Shown: positions 54,200 to 64,000, numbered from the stretch's first letter. The stretch: DNA of 64,000 bases from Gorsachius magnificus (GCA_034008185.1 CM067095.1:852610-916609); one strand, 5' to 3'. Numbers and translations: made by a program. The notes: generated from the sequence alone by a model not told the origin.

Positions 54200-54500
54200 G
54201 GGTCAAGTGGCTGCTTTGGCTTCCATTCATCAGCTCTTATTTTCAGGGCCTTACAGTTCGGACAAACTAATATTAGCAGGGTTCATGGGGAGAGTATGCA
54301 ATGCAGCAGTCAGGAAATCGTTCATCTCTCGCCGCTGTCAGAGGCTGGCTTGCAGACAGGCATAAATAAAATTTTTATTGTCTTGCACCACCGCAACACA
54401 CCAAAGACGAGGGAAAAAGAAATGCAACAAGTAATTTATTCAGCAAATGTTATCCTTTCATTAGCTGCTCACATCCAGCGCTGACATTCACCACCACTGG
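54200..54500. other. AT-leaning island
   Basis: Contains GACAAACTAATATTAGC, GGCATAAATAAAATTTTTAT and CAAGTAATTTATTCAGC. It may be regulatory. Confidence 0.33.
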
Positions 54501-55725
54501 TATTCCGAAATAACGCCCCTGGGAGAAGGGCACGCTCCCCCCCGGAGCCCGCACCGTGCCGGCTGCCACATCCCCGCGGCGCAGCGCAGGGTCCGGCCGC
54601 AGGCGCATGGGGCTGGGCTCCAGTGGTCCTGCAAAAGTGGTGCCTGAGGGGCCAAGCCAGCCCCCCATGGCCACAGAGCCAGCGAGCCAGCGCCGGGGCT
54701 GGCCTGCCTTGCCACTGCCTCCGTTAACCCTAAACTCGTTTGGGCTTATTTCTGTTCCCTGACCAGATACCTTTACCGCGGACGGATGCAGCAGGAACTG
54801 AAACGCTGATGGCAAACGCGTGCTCCTGACTTTTCAGCTGGAAATTACCTCGGGTGCATCTCCAGTAAATACTTGTCCTCATTTGTATTTGCTGTGTGTG
54901 CTCGCATCGGTGGAGCACGAGCCGCTCCGCGCTCTGCAGGCAGGGACGTGGCCGCCGGGCGCCCACGGGGAGCGAGGGGCTGGGGGTGACCCCGCGGGAG
55001 GGTGGGCGCCGGCACCACAGCTCCGTGGCCCCACGTGCCAGCAGAAACGCGGGCTCAGCCCCGCAGCCCCAGCCCTGGAGCCCTGGCGAGTTTTGTGCGG
55101 AGGCAGCTCACGGGGACGCTGCTTGGCTGGGAGCTGGCGCGGCGGGCGGAGAGCTGGCACCAGCCCCATCCACCCAGCGGGGACGTCCCAGCCGCAGGGA
55201 CAGGAGCGTCCCAGCCGAGAGGAGCCAGCACATTCCAGCTACGGGATGGAAGATCCCATTTCTGTGGTGGAAAAGCCTCCTTCAGCCAGGCTGGATGGGA
55301 GCGACGGCCGGAGCTGGGCTGCAGGTGAATCCCAACTGGGGACAAGACTGTCACCCCTGAGGGATGCTCCTGCGGCTGGGGAAGGACATTGCTGCCTGCA
55401 GGTCCAGGCACAGGGCTCTGGGAAACATCCGCTGCCTTGTGAGACCCCCTGCTCGCCCCGGCTGCCCGCACCCCGGCCAAGCCCTTGCAGAGCCCCAGCC
55501 GCCCCTGCCCACCCCCGCACAGGGTCCCGGGCATGTCCCAGCGGTGCCCAGTGTGGGGGCAAGGGGCCTCGGCGCCGGCTTTGAACTGTCACGGGGCTGC
55601 CGAGAACTCCAGCAAATCATTGTAAGAGAAATGGCGAGTGCGGGGGGCACACTGAGCGGCTGGAGGAGAAAACAGCCTACGGATGCCTCCTCATCCTCCT
55701 CGACAGTGCACGTGCACGCAGCGCA
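54501..55725. other. GC-rich spacer, no gene seen
   Basis: Single-copy sequence, GC-rich apart from a short AT-leaning patch near 54830-54900. The 254-codon plus frame 54820-55584 lacks a domain. Confidence 0.43.
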
Positions 55726-55732
55726 CACACTC

Positions 55733-55825
55733 CCTATCTACCTGTCCGTCTGTCTGTCTATCCATCTATCATCCCCCTAATGATCCGTCTGTCTGTCTGC
55801 CTGTCTGCCTATATATCTATTTTTT
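55733..55825 (+). repeat. (TCTG)n / (TATC)n tetranucleotide microsatellite
   Basis: Mixed GTCTGTCTGTCTATCCATCT-type units on the plus strand, interrupted once near 55770-55785. It ends in TATATATC. Confidence 0.92.
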
Positions 55826-56110
55826 CAGAATACTTATTTTTTATCACCTATTTTCTCCCGCTGCATTTTGACTGGTCTTATGAAGTTTAGAGAGGGAGTT
55901 GTGAACTTTTCCAATGTGCTGCAATTAAGTTTTACTCCAGACGCATAATGAACGACCGTTATCCGTCACAGGCGGATCACTGCCTTATACTGATAAACCA
56001 TGCCTCACTGGATCGCCAGCTGCACTAGAAGCTGAGGCAACCCATCCCCTCCAGAGCATCCCGACGTGCTTGCTCTATCTTTTTAAGCACAGACAACTTA
56101 TCAGCCATAG
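55826..56110. other. AT-leaning island
   Basis: Contains ATACTTATTTTTTATCACC, GCAATTAAGTTTTACTCC and CGCATAATGAACG. No repeat family is recognised. Confidence 0.3.
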
Positions 56111-56501
56111 CGGCGTGTGGGGCCGGAGCAGGAAGGGCCGGCTGGGAGCAGCCAGCTGGAGCGCGCCGCGCCACGGAGCCGTGCCCACCAGGAACGTACG
56201 CTCCGTGTATTTTTAATTGTGCTGCTTTTTTCCCAAAGGGGACTGCTAAGCCGAGACCAGCGGCTGTCCCAGGGGGATCACGGTGACAACAAACAGAGCT
56301 GTGACAAACTCCACGGACAGTGCAGATCCCACTGCTGTGGGGTAGGACCCCCCCACTGCAGTTGGGGACTGGGGCTGGGGCTGGTGCCTCCCGGGCATTG
56401 CCTTCTGCTCACCCCCCCCCCCCCCGCGGCCCAAAAACCCCCCCCCCAGCTCCTCCTGCCCCCCTGCCCTGTCTCCTGTCTGGGGGCTGCCTGGCCAAGA
56501 T
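56111..56501. other. Mixed spacer with C-runs
   Basis: Single-copy sequence with long C runs at about 56413-56425 and 56439-56448. No exon is supported. Confidence 0.4.
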
Positions 56502-56727
56502 GATGCTGCCCACCACGGATGCGCCCACTAGGGATGCTGCCCAAGGCCCCCAAGGACCCCTGCCACTGACGCTGCCCACCACGGATGCCACCCACCACGG
56601 ATGCTGACTGCCACCAATGCTGCCCACCACGGATGCCACCCACCACGGATGCCGCCCACCACGGATGCTGCCCACCATGGATGCTGCCCACTACAGATGC
56701 TGCCCACCATAGATGCTGCCCGCCGCG
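56502..56727. repeat. 16-bp minisatellite
   Basis: About a dozen units of GATGCTGCCCACCACG and variants (GATGCCACCCACCACG, GATGCTGCCCACCATG), with one degenerate stretch at 56530-56570. The minus strand reads Gly-Gly-Ile/Trp-Trp-Ala-Ala-Ser repeats. Confidence 0.93.
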
Positions 56728-56859
56728 GTGCCGGGGCCCCGGTTTCCTTAGCAATCGCGACGGTGGGGAGGCTCTGCAGGATCCTCCTCTCACCTGGGAG
56801 GATTTCTCCTGCCTCATGCAGCGTGGCAAACAGACTGAGATGCGAAGTCTCCAGTTCAA

Positions 56860-57160
56860 ATGCAATGTGACACAACCTAATGGAGTAAATACAGGTACAA
56901 CAGGCACTTAAGGTGCTCATAAACTATGTATTGTTTCTTTTTGGATTGCACTGATGTTATTGCAGATGCTGTATGAAGTCTGAAATAGGATCGCAGAGAC
57001 TTCACTGCTCCCTTTCCCAGCTCCTTTTACTGAGGGGAAATTACTTGGCTGACATGCTGCATCCCCATCTTTTAAATGTATTTATTGTTCTATAACATTT
57101 CATGCACTTCATATGCGTTCAGGAGAGCAATTCAATATACCTGCCAGAAAGGAGAGACGC
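56860..57160. other. AT-rich island
   Basis: Contains ACAACCTAATGGAGTAAATA, CTATGTATTGTTTC, GATGTTATTGC and AATGTATTTATTGTTC. SOX-type ATTGTT occurs twice. CpG-poor. Confidence 0.36.
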
Positions 57161-57489
57161 ATCAAGCACGCAGAAGCACGGGAAGGCAGTGGAAGCCCAG
57201 TGGAGCTGCAGTGCTGGGTGGCACGGCGGCCGGGCTGGGCACAGAGCAGAGGTTACAGCGGGCACGGGGCACCCTGGCTTCGTGGGGACAAACCTCACGC
57301 CCAGCCCAGCAAACCGCTGCCCTCAGCCCTGCCGCTTCTGGTGGAGCTTGAGCGCAGCCGGCCCAGGGGGTCGGGGTCTCCTCAACAACAGAGCCCCTTG
57401 GCCCCGCGCCCACAGCCCCCTGCGGGGGGGTCACAGCACCGCAGCGGCTGTGGCTGGAGGGGACGCGCGGCTCCTGCACATGGCAGGAG

Positions 57490-57760
57490 AACCTGGCAGT
57501 GTTATTAACGATATTAGCTACTAGCTGATAGTCCCTTTGGGCTCTGCGAGGTGCAGGACCCCGCACTCAGCCCTGCTCTGCCCCCATTAAGATTCAGTGA
57601 CAGGTACAGAAACAGCTTAAAGTATTGAAATAGAAATTGCCGGTGTAACAGGAGATTTAATGTTAAAATGTTTCGATAAAATAAACCCTTAAAAGCTCCC
57701 ATTACTTCACAATCGCCCTGCAGATCCTTGTTAACTTTCTATATATAATGCCAAGGCGCC
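57490..57760. promoter_or_regulatory. Candidate conserved non-coding element
   Basis: Contains GTTATTAACGATATTAGC, CATTAAGATTC, TTTAATGTTAAAATG, CGATAAAATAAACCC and CTATATATAATGCC. AT-rich with few CpGs apart from core-site CGATA. Confidence 0.36.
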
Positions 57761-58620
57761 TCAGCGCCAGCAGCGGGAGTACCGGGGATGCTCATGGGAA
57801 TATCAGGGATAAGAGGGACCCGCCTGGCTGCAGGCACCGAGCACCGAGCGCGGCTGCTGCCGGCTGAAGCTCCCGGCTCTGAGGGGCTCACAGGGCACAG
57901 TGGCACCACTCCTCAGTCCCTGCGGGTGGGAGCGAAGGGCACCGGCACAGCAAACCCTCGTCCCGTTAGCCAGCACCACCCTCCCTGGCGCTGCATCTCC
58001 CGGGGACGGGACAGTGGTGATGCTTTCAGGGCACAGCCTGGGGTGCTCTTGTGGCTTACCCAGAGAAGGATGCCCCAGGGTCTCTGCGAGCTGAACCGGC
58101 CCCTCTCCGGCACGGGCATGGCCATGGACACGCGGTGTCTGGGGAGGATCCTGGGGACGCAGCCGGGGCAGGCAGGGTGGCTCAGCAAAGCCTCCTGCTC
58201 TCCCCGGTTGTTAGCGTGCCAATGGGTGCGCTGCCTCCCATTCCTGTTGCCGTCCTTGGCACCAGAGCCAGGAATGGGAGTTCTGATTACTCGGCTCATC
58301 TGCACAGGCAGCAGTCAGTGGCACGACCTGGTGTCACCCCCTGCTCCCGCCGTCCCGTGGCTGGGCAGCTCCTTAGCACAAGACCCCTGCTGGAGGGGAC
58401 GCTGGCTGCCAGCCCCGTGCCGTGCCAGACCCACACCCCGGTAAAGATGTGGCCCATCCCGGTGAGGATGTGGCCCACCCCGCCTCTCCTGCAGCCCCTC
58501 TGCCCCAGGGAGCCCAGGTAGCCCCTGCCCGGGGGTTATTGGTGCCAGGTCTGGGGAGGGATTGCCCAGGGAAAGGGCACAGCACAGGGATGGCCTGCCA
58601 CAGCCCCCGTGGGAGCATCG
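57761..58620. other. GC-rich spacer, no gene seen
   Basis: Single-copy GC-rich sequence with a 21-bp-period two-copy duplication at about 58443-58484 (GATGTGGCCCA(T/C)CCCGGT type). The 218-codon plus frame has no domain. Confidence 0.43.
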
Positions 58621-59008
58621 CTGGGCTGCGCTGGGCTGGGCTGGGCTGGGCTGCGATTGAGCTGGGCTGGGCTGCGCTGAGCTGGGCTGGGCTGGGCTGG
58701 GATGGGCTGGGATGAGATGGGATGGGATGGGATGGGCTGGGATGGATGGGATGGGATGGGATGAGATGGGATGGGCTGTGCTGAGCTGAGCTGGGCTGGG
58801 CTGGGCTGGGATGGGATGGGATGGGATGGGATGGGATGGGATGGGATGGGCTGGTATTTGATGGGCTGGGCTGGGCTGGGCTGAGCTGGGCTGGGCTGGG
58901 CTGGGCTGGGCTGGGCTGGGATGAGCTGGGGTGGGCTGGGCTAAGATGGGCTGGGCTGGGCTGGGCTGGGCTGAGCTGGGCTGGGCTGGGCTGGGCTGGG
59001 CTGAGCTG
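58621..59008 (+). repeat. (GGGCT)n / (GGGAT)n pentanucleotide array with strong G-quadruplex potential
   Basis: A 388-bp array of CTGGG, ATGGG and GAGCTGG units. One section (58888-58920) has seven uninterrupted GGG runs spaced by CT. Blocks of CT-type and AT-type units alternate, which suggests block duplication. Minus-strand frames stay open and read Ser-Pro-Ala-Gln-Pro or His-Pro-Ile-Pro-Ser repeats, so the 264-codon minus frame is not a gene. Confidence 0.97.
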
Positions 59009-59058
59009 CCCTGCAAGCCCTGGGGAGCCCGGCCAGCGCCTGGGCGATGCCCGTGCAC

Positions 59059-59082
59059 GCGTGTGCGTGTGTGTGTGTCTGC
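59059..59082 (+). repeat. (GT)n microsatellite
   Basis: GTGTGCGTGTGTGTGTGTCTG, an imperfect GT run 50 bp after the pentanucleotide array. Confidence 0.85.
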
Positions 59083-59119
59083 AGGCACGCACATGTGCAT
59101 TTGGCACAAATTACACGCG

Positions 59120-59460
59120 GTGCGCTTCCGCGGGGCTTACAGGAGACATCGCCTTTAAACCCTCCAAAGCGCACTGCTTAATTTGACTGAAATGCACTAA
59201 ATAGCATGGTGTCAGGTGTAATTACACGTTACCAGCAGTGTGCCAGGAGTAAGTTGCTAACACATTGGCATGGTTACTGTACACTTGGGTGAATTTCAAA
59301 TACAGTTTTGTTAGTACTGGATCTAAGGGAAAGAAGCCAAGTCTGACTATTGAGGAAAACAAGTGGAAGTGCTGTAGACTCTATTCCTTGCTGCTCCCGG
59401 AGCTCTTGGATCGAATAACAGGCTTCTCTCCGGTTGTAATGGAGCCTGCTATCTCCCCGG
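59120..59460. promoter_or_regulatory. Candidate conserved non-coding element
   Basis: Contains GCTTAATTTGACTGAAATGC, GGTGTAATTACACG (palindromic TGTAATTACA at 59215-59224), GGTTACTG, TTTTGTTAGTACTGG and GAATAACAGGC. CpG-poor. Confidence 0.4.
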
Positions 59461-59846
59461 CTGCCTCCCCTCTCCTGCGCCCAGGGCTGTGGGCACGGCG
59501 GGCGCAGCCGGCAGCAGGACGCCAGCGTGGAGCCCGCGCCGCCTGGTGCAGCAGCGCTTTGCTCGGCAGCGGGCAGGGGGACACTGGCCCTGGGGTGACC
59601 GTCCCAGCCCTGACTTTGCCTCCTCCCTCCTGCACCACTGCTTTGGTTCTCCTGCCATGCAGAAAACAAGTGGCGGGTGGGTATGGGCCCCTCGTGCCGG
59701 GCACTGACCGCCATCCTCAGGAGGGACCCAAGCAAAACTCAGGGTGTGGGTGCAGAGCCTGGGTCTGTGGCACTTTTTGCAAGGTCAAGCCATGACTCAG
59801 TGTCTGGCAGAGATTGCAACAGAGCCAGGAGCCCCCACCTCGCCTT
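59461..59846. other. GC-rich spacer
   Basis: Single-copy GC-rich sequence. No exon is supported. Confidence 0.4.
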
Positions 59847-60058
59847 GAGCATCCTCCCATGAGCATCCTCCAGTGAGCATCCTCCGGTGAGCATCCTCCG
59901 GTGAGCATCCTCCCATGAACGTCCTCATGTGAGCATCCTCCCATGAGCATCCTCCAGTGAGCATCCTCCCCATCTTTCCATGAGCATCCCCCCCCCCCGT
60001 GAGCATCTTCCCTGCATCCTCCCCGGTGAGCACCCTCCCACGAGCATCCTCTTGTGAG
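59847..60058. repeat. 14-bp minisatellite
   Basis: About fourteen units of GAGCATCCTCCGGT and variants (CCAT, CCAGT), with a C10-like run near 59989-59998. Three units equal 42 bp, so minus-strand frames read a 14-residue peptide repeat of the form M-L-T-G-G-C-S-P-E-D-A-H-W-R. Confidence 0.95.
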
Positions 60059-60335
60059 CCCCGTGCCGCACTGCACCAGCCCTGCGGCTCCTGGTGCCCC
60101 TTCCCTGGGAAGCACCGGTGGGTGACAGCCCTTTGGAGCCGAGGGGCTGCTGCACAACCAGCCACGCCGGGGCTGCCGGTTGGGGCTGGTACCGGGGGCA
60201 CCGAGGCGGAGGGGCCCTGCTTTGCCCATCGGTGGGGTCGCAGGGCTGCAGCCAGCCCCAGCTTCAACAAGTGCCGCGGCGCTCTGGGCTCCCGGCCGCT
60301 GCTCACCGCACAGAGCCAGCTGCCATCTGGCTGGT
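60059..60335. other. GC-rich spacer
   Basis: Single-copy GC-rich sequence. No exon is supported. Confidence 0.4.
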
Positions 60336-60339
60336 TATG

Positions 60340-60850
60340 GGACTGACGGTAAAATGGAGCTATAGCTCCCTCAGTAAAATATTGATGAAGGCGGCCTGAA
60401 GCTAGGAATGAAGTAGCCTGACTGTATTTCCTTCCCATTTTTAACAGCTCACTGCTTCATGCCAAGAAGACTAAAGTGTGTTATTTGGCCTGGATGAAAA
60501 TGATTTCAGCTGGGTAGTGAGCCTGTCATTTGCATCTTGAATAAATAGGTTCCAACAAGTAGAGATCTGTTTAATGGAGAGATTTGGGGAATTCACACTG
60601 AATCCTGCCTGCCTTAAGGTCCTGAGACAATAATTGGGATGAACAGACGAAAGCCAAGAGCCCTTCATGGGACTCGACAGCGTATGAGGTTTTAAGTAGA
60701 AATTGGACTGTACAACTCCGGAATGGGAGATGGGATGTTTATAGGCCTGGGAATTCGCGCTCCCTCCACAAATTGTGTATTGTGTATAATAAACTGCCCT
60801 TGTAATGAGCATGGCTGGAAATTAAAAGACATCATTAGACTTTGAGCAGC
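60340..60850. promoter_or_regulatory. Strong candidate conserved non-coding element
   Basis: About 500 bp, CpG-poor, without a long plus-strand frame. It holds AAAATATTGATGAAGG, GAAAATGATTTCAGC, TTGAATAAATAGG, GACAATAATTGGG, TATTGTGTATAATAAAC, CTTGTAATGAGC and GAAATTAAAAGAC. ACAATAATTGG joins SOX-type and homeodomain words. Confidence 0.43.
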
Positions 60851-61485
60851 AAATTGCAGGCTTCCCCGGCAGGGCAGAGGCGTTGGCTTGGGTCCTGCCG
60901 CCGGGTTGGCAGTGCCCACGGCCGTGGCGCCGGCGCTGCGGGCAGAGGGCAGAGCCGGGGGGATCCTGATGGGAAGGCGGCACTTGGGGGGGCTCCGCGC
61001 TGCCTCGGGAGCACACGTCCCCCGCCTGGGGATGGGGACCCTCCCGGCGGCAGCAGCTCCAGAGCTTCCCAGCGAGCCCCTGCCCTCATGGGGCTGGCGC
61101 TGGCAACCCCTGGCCACCCCTGGGCTTGCCGGGGTCCCCGAATGATGGTGCTGGGGAAGAGCAGGGAAGAGGGTCCTGCTCCTCTTCCTCCCTCGTGGCT
61201 GTGGCCAAGGAGCTCGAGGCAGAGTGGAGCAAAAAGGAGAAAGAGGCACAGCTGGAAATAGAGACCGTGGGCTCTGGGGTGAATCTCGGGAGCCAGGGCC
61301 AGGCACTTCAGAAGAGTGGGAGCTGCTGCGGTAGCTCCCAGTGGCGGTGATTTGGTGGCTGGTGTGTCCGGAGCCGAGCGAGGCAACGCCGCGGTGGTGA
61401 GCCAGGGCTGCCGGGAGCGGGGCTGCGGTCCGGGACTACAGCTCCCACAAGGCAGCGTGGCAGCGAGGGCCTTGCAAAACACTTC
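60851..61485. other. GC-rich spacer, no gene seen
   Basis: Single-copy GC-rich sequence. Frames 60692-61306 and 60835-61530 (minus) lack domains. Confidence 0.43.
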
Positions 61486-61489
61486 CATC

Positions 61490-61740
61490 TGTGGCTGTAA
61501 GACTCTGGCTCTGGGAACTGTGCTTTCCAATTAAAACTGAAGACGTTTAAGAGAAAACTGGGGCTATTTGTAAATAAAAGAGTAAAATAAACCTGTTAGA
61601 AACCAGTTGTTGCAATAATTTTCAGTGGCTCCGAAACAAATCAAATTCCTGCTCAAATTTTTGCAGGTTGATGAAAGAGGTTGAAGAGTCATGAGCCTGT
61701 ATTTTTTAAGCCTGTTTTAAAGTGGTGTGAGGTGATGGAG
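61490..61740. other. AT-rich island
   Basis: Contains TTCCAATTAAAACTG, TTTGTAAATAAAAGAGTAAA, GTTGCAATAATTTTCAG and CAAATCAAATTCC. It may be regulatory. Confidence 0.36.
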
Positions 61741-61766
61741 AACCCATCAGAGCCAGAGCATCCCCA

Positions 61767-61890
61767 TGCAGGGCTGGGTGCTACTGCAGCCGAGCAGGGC
61801 TGGGTGCTGCAATAACCCAGCAGGGCTGGGTGCTGCCATGGCCAAAAAGGGCTCGGTGCTGCCATGACCATGCAGGGCTGGGTGCTGCAA
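61767..61890. repeat. 26-bp minisatellite, five copies
   Basis: Units GCAGGGCTGGGTGCT plus an 11-bp variable spacer start at 61768, 61794, 61820, 61846 and 61872, exactly 26 bp apart. The fourth copy is diverged. Confidence 0.95.
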
Positions 61891-61959
61891 AACCAAGGGG
61901 GGGTGCCACGGCTCCCAAGTGCTGCCATTCTCCACAGCTGACTGCGGCGGCGTGGCGAG

Positions 61960-62200
61960 CAGCTCGGGAGATGTTACGCTCACCCTGTCAATGTGTACTT
62001 GGGGAGTCCTTAATCCATGGGTCGCTGACGTGATAAACAATAATGTCTCTTTTGGAGCTGTTACGACTTATCATGTTAATGGGCACTTAGGGAGTCTTTA
62101 ATTGGTGATTTGTGCATGCACTGTCACAAAATTTTAAAACACATTTACCATCATTTCTGGGGTGTTTTAGAAGCACCAGTTCACTACGCTGCGAGATGAA
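61960..62200. promoter_or_regulatory. Candidate conserved non-coding element with internal duplication
   Basis: AT-leaning sequence with two diverged copies of a module: 61970-62018 and 62057-62106, period 87-88 bp. Shared words are TGTTACG, then TTAATG or TCAATG, ACTT(G/A)GGGAGTC and TTAAT. Between them lies GACGTGATAAACAATAATG (SOX/FOX-type words). The copies differ at about a quarter of positions, unlike the near-perfect young minisatellites nearby, so the duplication is old. Confidence 0.45.
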
Positions 62201-62925
62201 CAAGCAAACCCACCTAAAGTCACCTGCCCGTGCGCCGGCTGCTCCAGGCTCCGTCTCACGGGGAAAGGGCTGTTGCTGCCTTTGTAAAAGCAATGAAGAC
62301 CCAGGCTGAGCAGGCAGCGGCACCACAAAGTTCCCCTTGGCAAGCCACCCTGCACCCGTGGCACCCCGGCGGCCAGCACGGCGGGTCCCTGGGGAAGCCG
62401 CGCTCCCCTGCCACGGTTCGTCTCTCCGGCAGCAAACCCATCCCAGCAGGGACTCACCGCCGGGGCTGCGGCACAGCCGGCTGTCGGGAGCACAGATTAA
62501 AAAGTAATAAAGCCGACAGCTCTACAAACCCCCGCCCCAAGGACCGTCTCCTTCTGTCTAATATTTGGGTTTGGAGCAGAATAAAGAAATCTGCTTTACT
62601 CCCAGGCTGAACCTATTTCTGCTCTGCCCTCCCCCAGGTGCAAAATGCATGGCTGAATTACGGTGTTACTGGTCTAGCACTGGGATAACTGGGTGAACTG
62701 GGCAGCCTGCGATGGCGAGGGGGTCAGAACTGTGGGTTCACCTTCAAGAGCAGGTTGCTCTCACGGAGATGTTCACCCTGCAGACCCCAGACCCCACCCC
62801 GAGGTCCTCTGGAGCGAGTTTGCCTGCACACCCATGCACAGGCTGTGGGGACACCCCCCAGCACGGCACCCAGGGGCCGCAGGGTGCTCCTGAGCTCCCC
62901 ACCGGGGCGGTGAGCACCCGCACCG
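62201..62925. other. Mixed spacer, no gene seen
   Basis: GC-rich with an AT-leaning patch at 62490-62610 (GATTAAAAAGTAATAAAGCC). No exon is supported. Confidence 0.4.
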
Positions 62926-62929
62926 GGAG

Positions 62930-63290
62930 CAGCCGTAATTAACGGCACCTGCCCTTGCTGTCAAGTTCTTCTTCATTAGGAATAAAGCGCATGTCAATGC
63001 ATAATTAAAATTCTGCATATTTTTAAAACAGTGCTTTCTAACGAGAGCTCCAGTCATCTGCAGCAATTAACCCAATCAGCCCGGTGCACTCGCCGTCTTC
63101 AGGTGAGTTCATCTCTCCCTCTTCCCGTCTCTATTTTTTCCCCACCATCCCTCGCTGCTAACGGGAGCGGGTTGAGCCAGCGGACTTTAACGGATGAAGT
63201 TTCCATAGCAATGCTCTTCGTCACTGCTTTGCCATTTCCAGCTCTGCCGACAGCAGATCATATTCTGCTCTCTGTTTATACAAGGGCCTG
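62930..63290. promoter_or_regulatory. Candidate conserved non-coding element
   Basis: Contains CCGTAATTAACGGC (palindromic CGTAATTAACG-like), GCATAATTAAAATTCTGC, CATATTTTTAAAAC and GCAGCAATTAACCC. Homeodomain cores cluster at 62930-63080. The later part is less AT-rich. Confidence 0.38.
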
Positions 63291-64000
63291 ACTGCGAGCA
63301 GCCCCCAGTGCCAGCCGGCTGCCCCCAGAGCCGCAGCGAGCCCAGCGGAGCTGGGACAGGCGCTGCCATGCTGGGGGCATCAGCCACCGGTGTGTGTCCC
63401 CCCGGGAGCGCACCCCAGCACGCTCCAACCCAGCTCCCCGGGGGGCTCGGGAAAGGGCAGGCACCGCCTTTCATAAACCCCGCCAGGAAAAGCAAAATGC
63501 AGAACAAAAGAATAACACTGGATGCTGCTTAGTACCCACCATCAAAGGGCGACAGCCCCCAGCTAATTAAGCTCCAGACCCCCCTGGAGAGAGGTGGCAC
63601 TGGGAGGCGCAGACGGAGGCAACCCGGCTCCCAGTGACCTGAAAGAGCCCAGACACTGGTGCAACTGGCCACCACATATCCTTGAGGGGTTTGGGAATGG
63701 GGTGGTGCGACCCCGCTCAGCCACGGGCCTGCAGGGCTCTGCTGGGGGCAAGAGCCCGGCTGGAGCACACCCTGCGGGACCGCGTCCCTGCCGTCCCCAA
63801 CCTGGTGCTCAGGCAGGGGCCCCGCCGCGGTCCCTCCGGGGAGCTGGCCCCAGGGACCTCCCTTCGTCCCCGTCCCCTCGGTGGGGTGGGGAGGGGGCTC
63901 AGGAAGGCAGAAACCCCCCCGAGGCGTCCCCGGCATGTGCTGTCACATGGAGCAAGTGCCCAGGCGCGTGCGATGAGAGGGAACGCGGGGCTTCCAGGGG
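63291..64000. other. GC-rich spacer to the end of the window
   Basis: Single-copy GC-rich sequence. The 135-codon minus frame 63529-63936 has no domain. Confidence 0.42.

Noticed and set aside
53396..54484. Longest open frame (plus strand, 362 codons)
   Set aside because: It lies in GC-rich DNA where stops are rare, shows no domain, has overlapping minus-strand frames up to 224 codons, and its 3' part runs into an AT-leaning island. It was not called a gene.
58315..59109. 264-codon minus frame rich in Ser-Pro-Ala-Gln-Pro
   Set aside because: Produced by the GGGCT/GGGAT array; two minus frames are open together.
1..64000. tRNA, rRNA or snRNA genes and endogenous retrovirus LTRs
   Set aside because: I noticed no A/B box pair with cloverleaf, no rRNA-like block and no LTR pair on reading both strands. 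A covariance-model and Dfam scan would be needed to exclude them fully.

Overview
This is a gene-poor stretch of a bird genome. The identification rests on four truncated CR1 LINE 3' ends, which carry the ATTCTATG-type terminal repeat on the element sense strand, together with low transposon density and very GC-rich spacers full of minisatellites. Crocodilians and turtles also carry CR1, but the compact, minisatellite-rich texture fits a bird better. I found no protein-coding exon, tRNA, rRNA or CRISPR array that I can defend. The long open frames, up to 362 codons, lie in GC-rich or tandemly repeated DNA where stop codons are scarce, and none shows a domain I recognise.

Two textures alternate along the window. 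The first is GC-rich spacer with many CpGs, homopolymer runs and about fifteen minisatellites with units of 5 to about 50 bp. The second is a series of AT-rich, CpG-poor islands of 100 to 900 bp crowded with homeodomain (TAAT), POU octamer, SOX and FOX type words. These look like the conserved non-coding elements (CNEs) that fill regulatory deserts around vertebrate developmental transcription-factor genes. The strongest are near 2150-2760, 9060-9300, 11150-11420, 12490-12670, 25280-25870, 34970-35870, 37090-37440, 40500-40900, 42900-43460, 46430-46620, 51040-51310, 60340-60850 and 61960-62200. Conservation cannot be seen in one sequence, so each of these is an inference from composition and motif content. 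I cannot name the target gene.

Mobile DNA: three CR1 copies of one closely similar subfamily (13367-13575 minus, 28225-28635 plus, 30963-31285 minus), one short copy of another subfamily (15069-15180 minus) and one longer older copy (45147-45685 minus). A decayed non-LTR reverse-transcriptase relic, unlike the CR1 3' ends, lies at about 51608-51750.

The most notable structures are: a roughly 38-copy 15-bp minisatellite (34262-34843) that keeps minus-strand frames open; a 388-bp GGGCT/GGGAT array with strong G-quadruplex potential (58621-59008); an AT-rich island containing a diverged internal duplication with an 87-88 bp period (61970-62106); a perfect 9-bp-stem hairpin in the large AT-rich block (35231-35260); the reverse-transcriptase relic beside an AT-rich island; and a C14-TTT-G11 inverted homopolymer (48781-48808). 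I did not find a new multi-gene system. If the window has a coherent function, it is probably a long-range cis-regulatory landscape.
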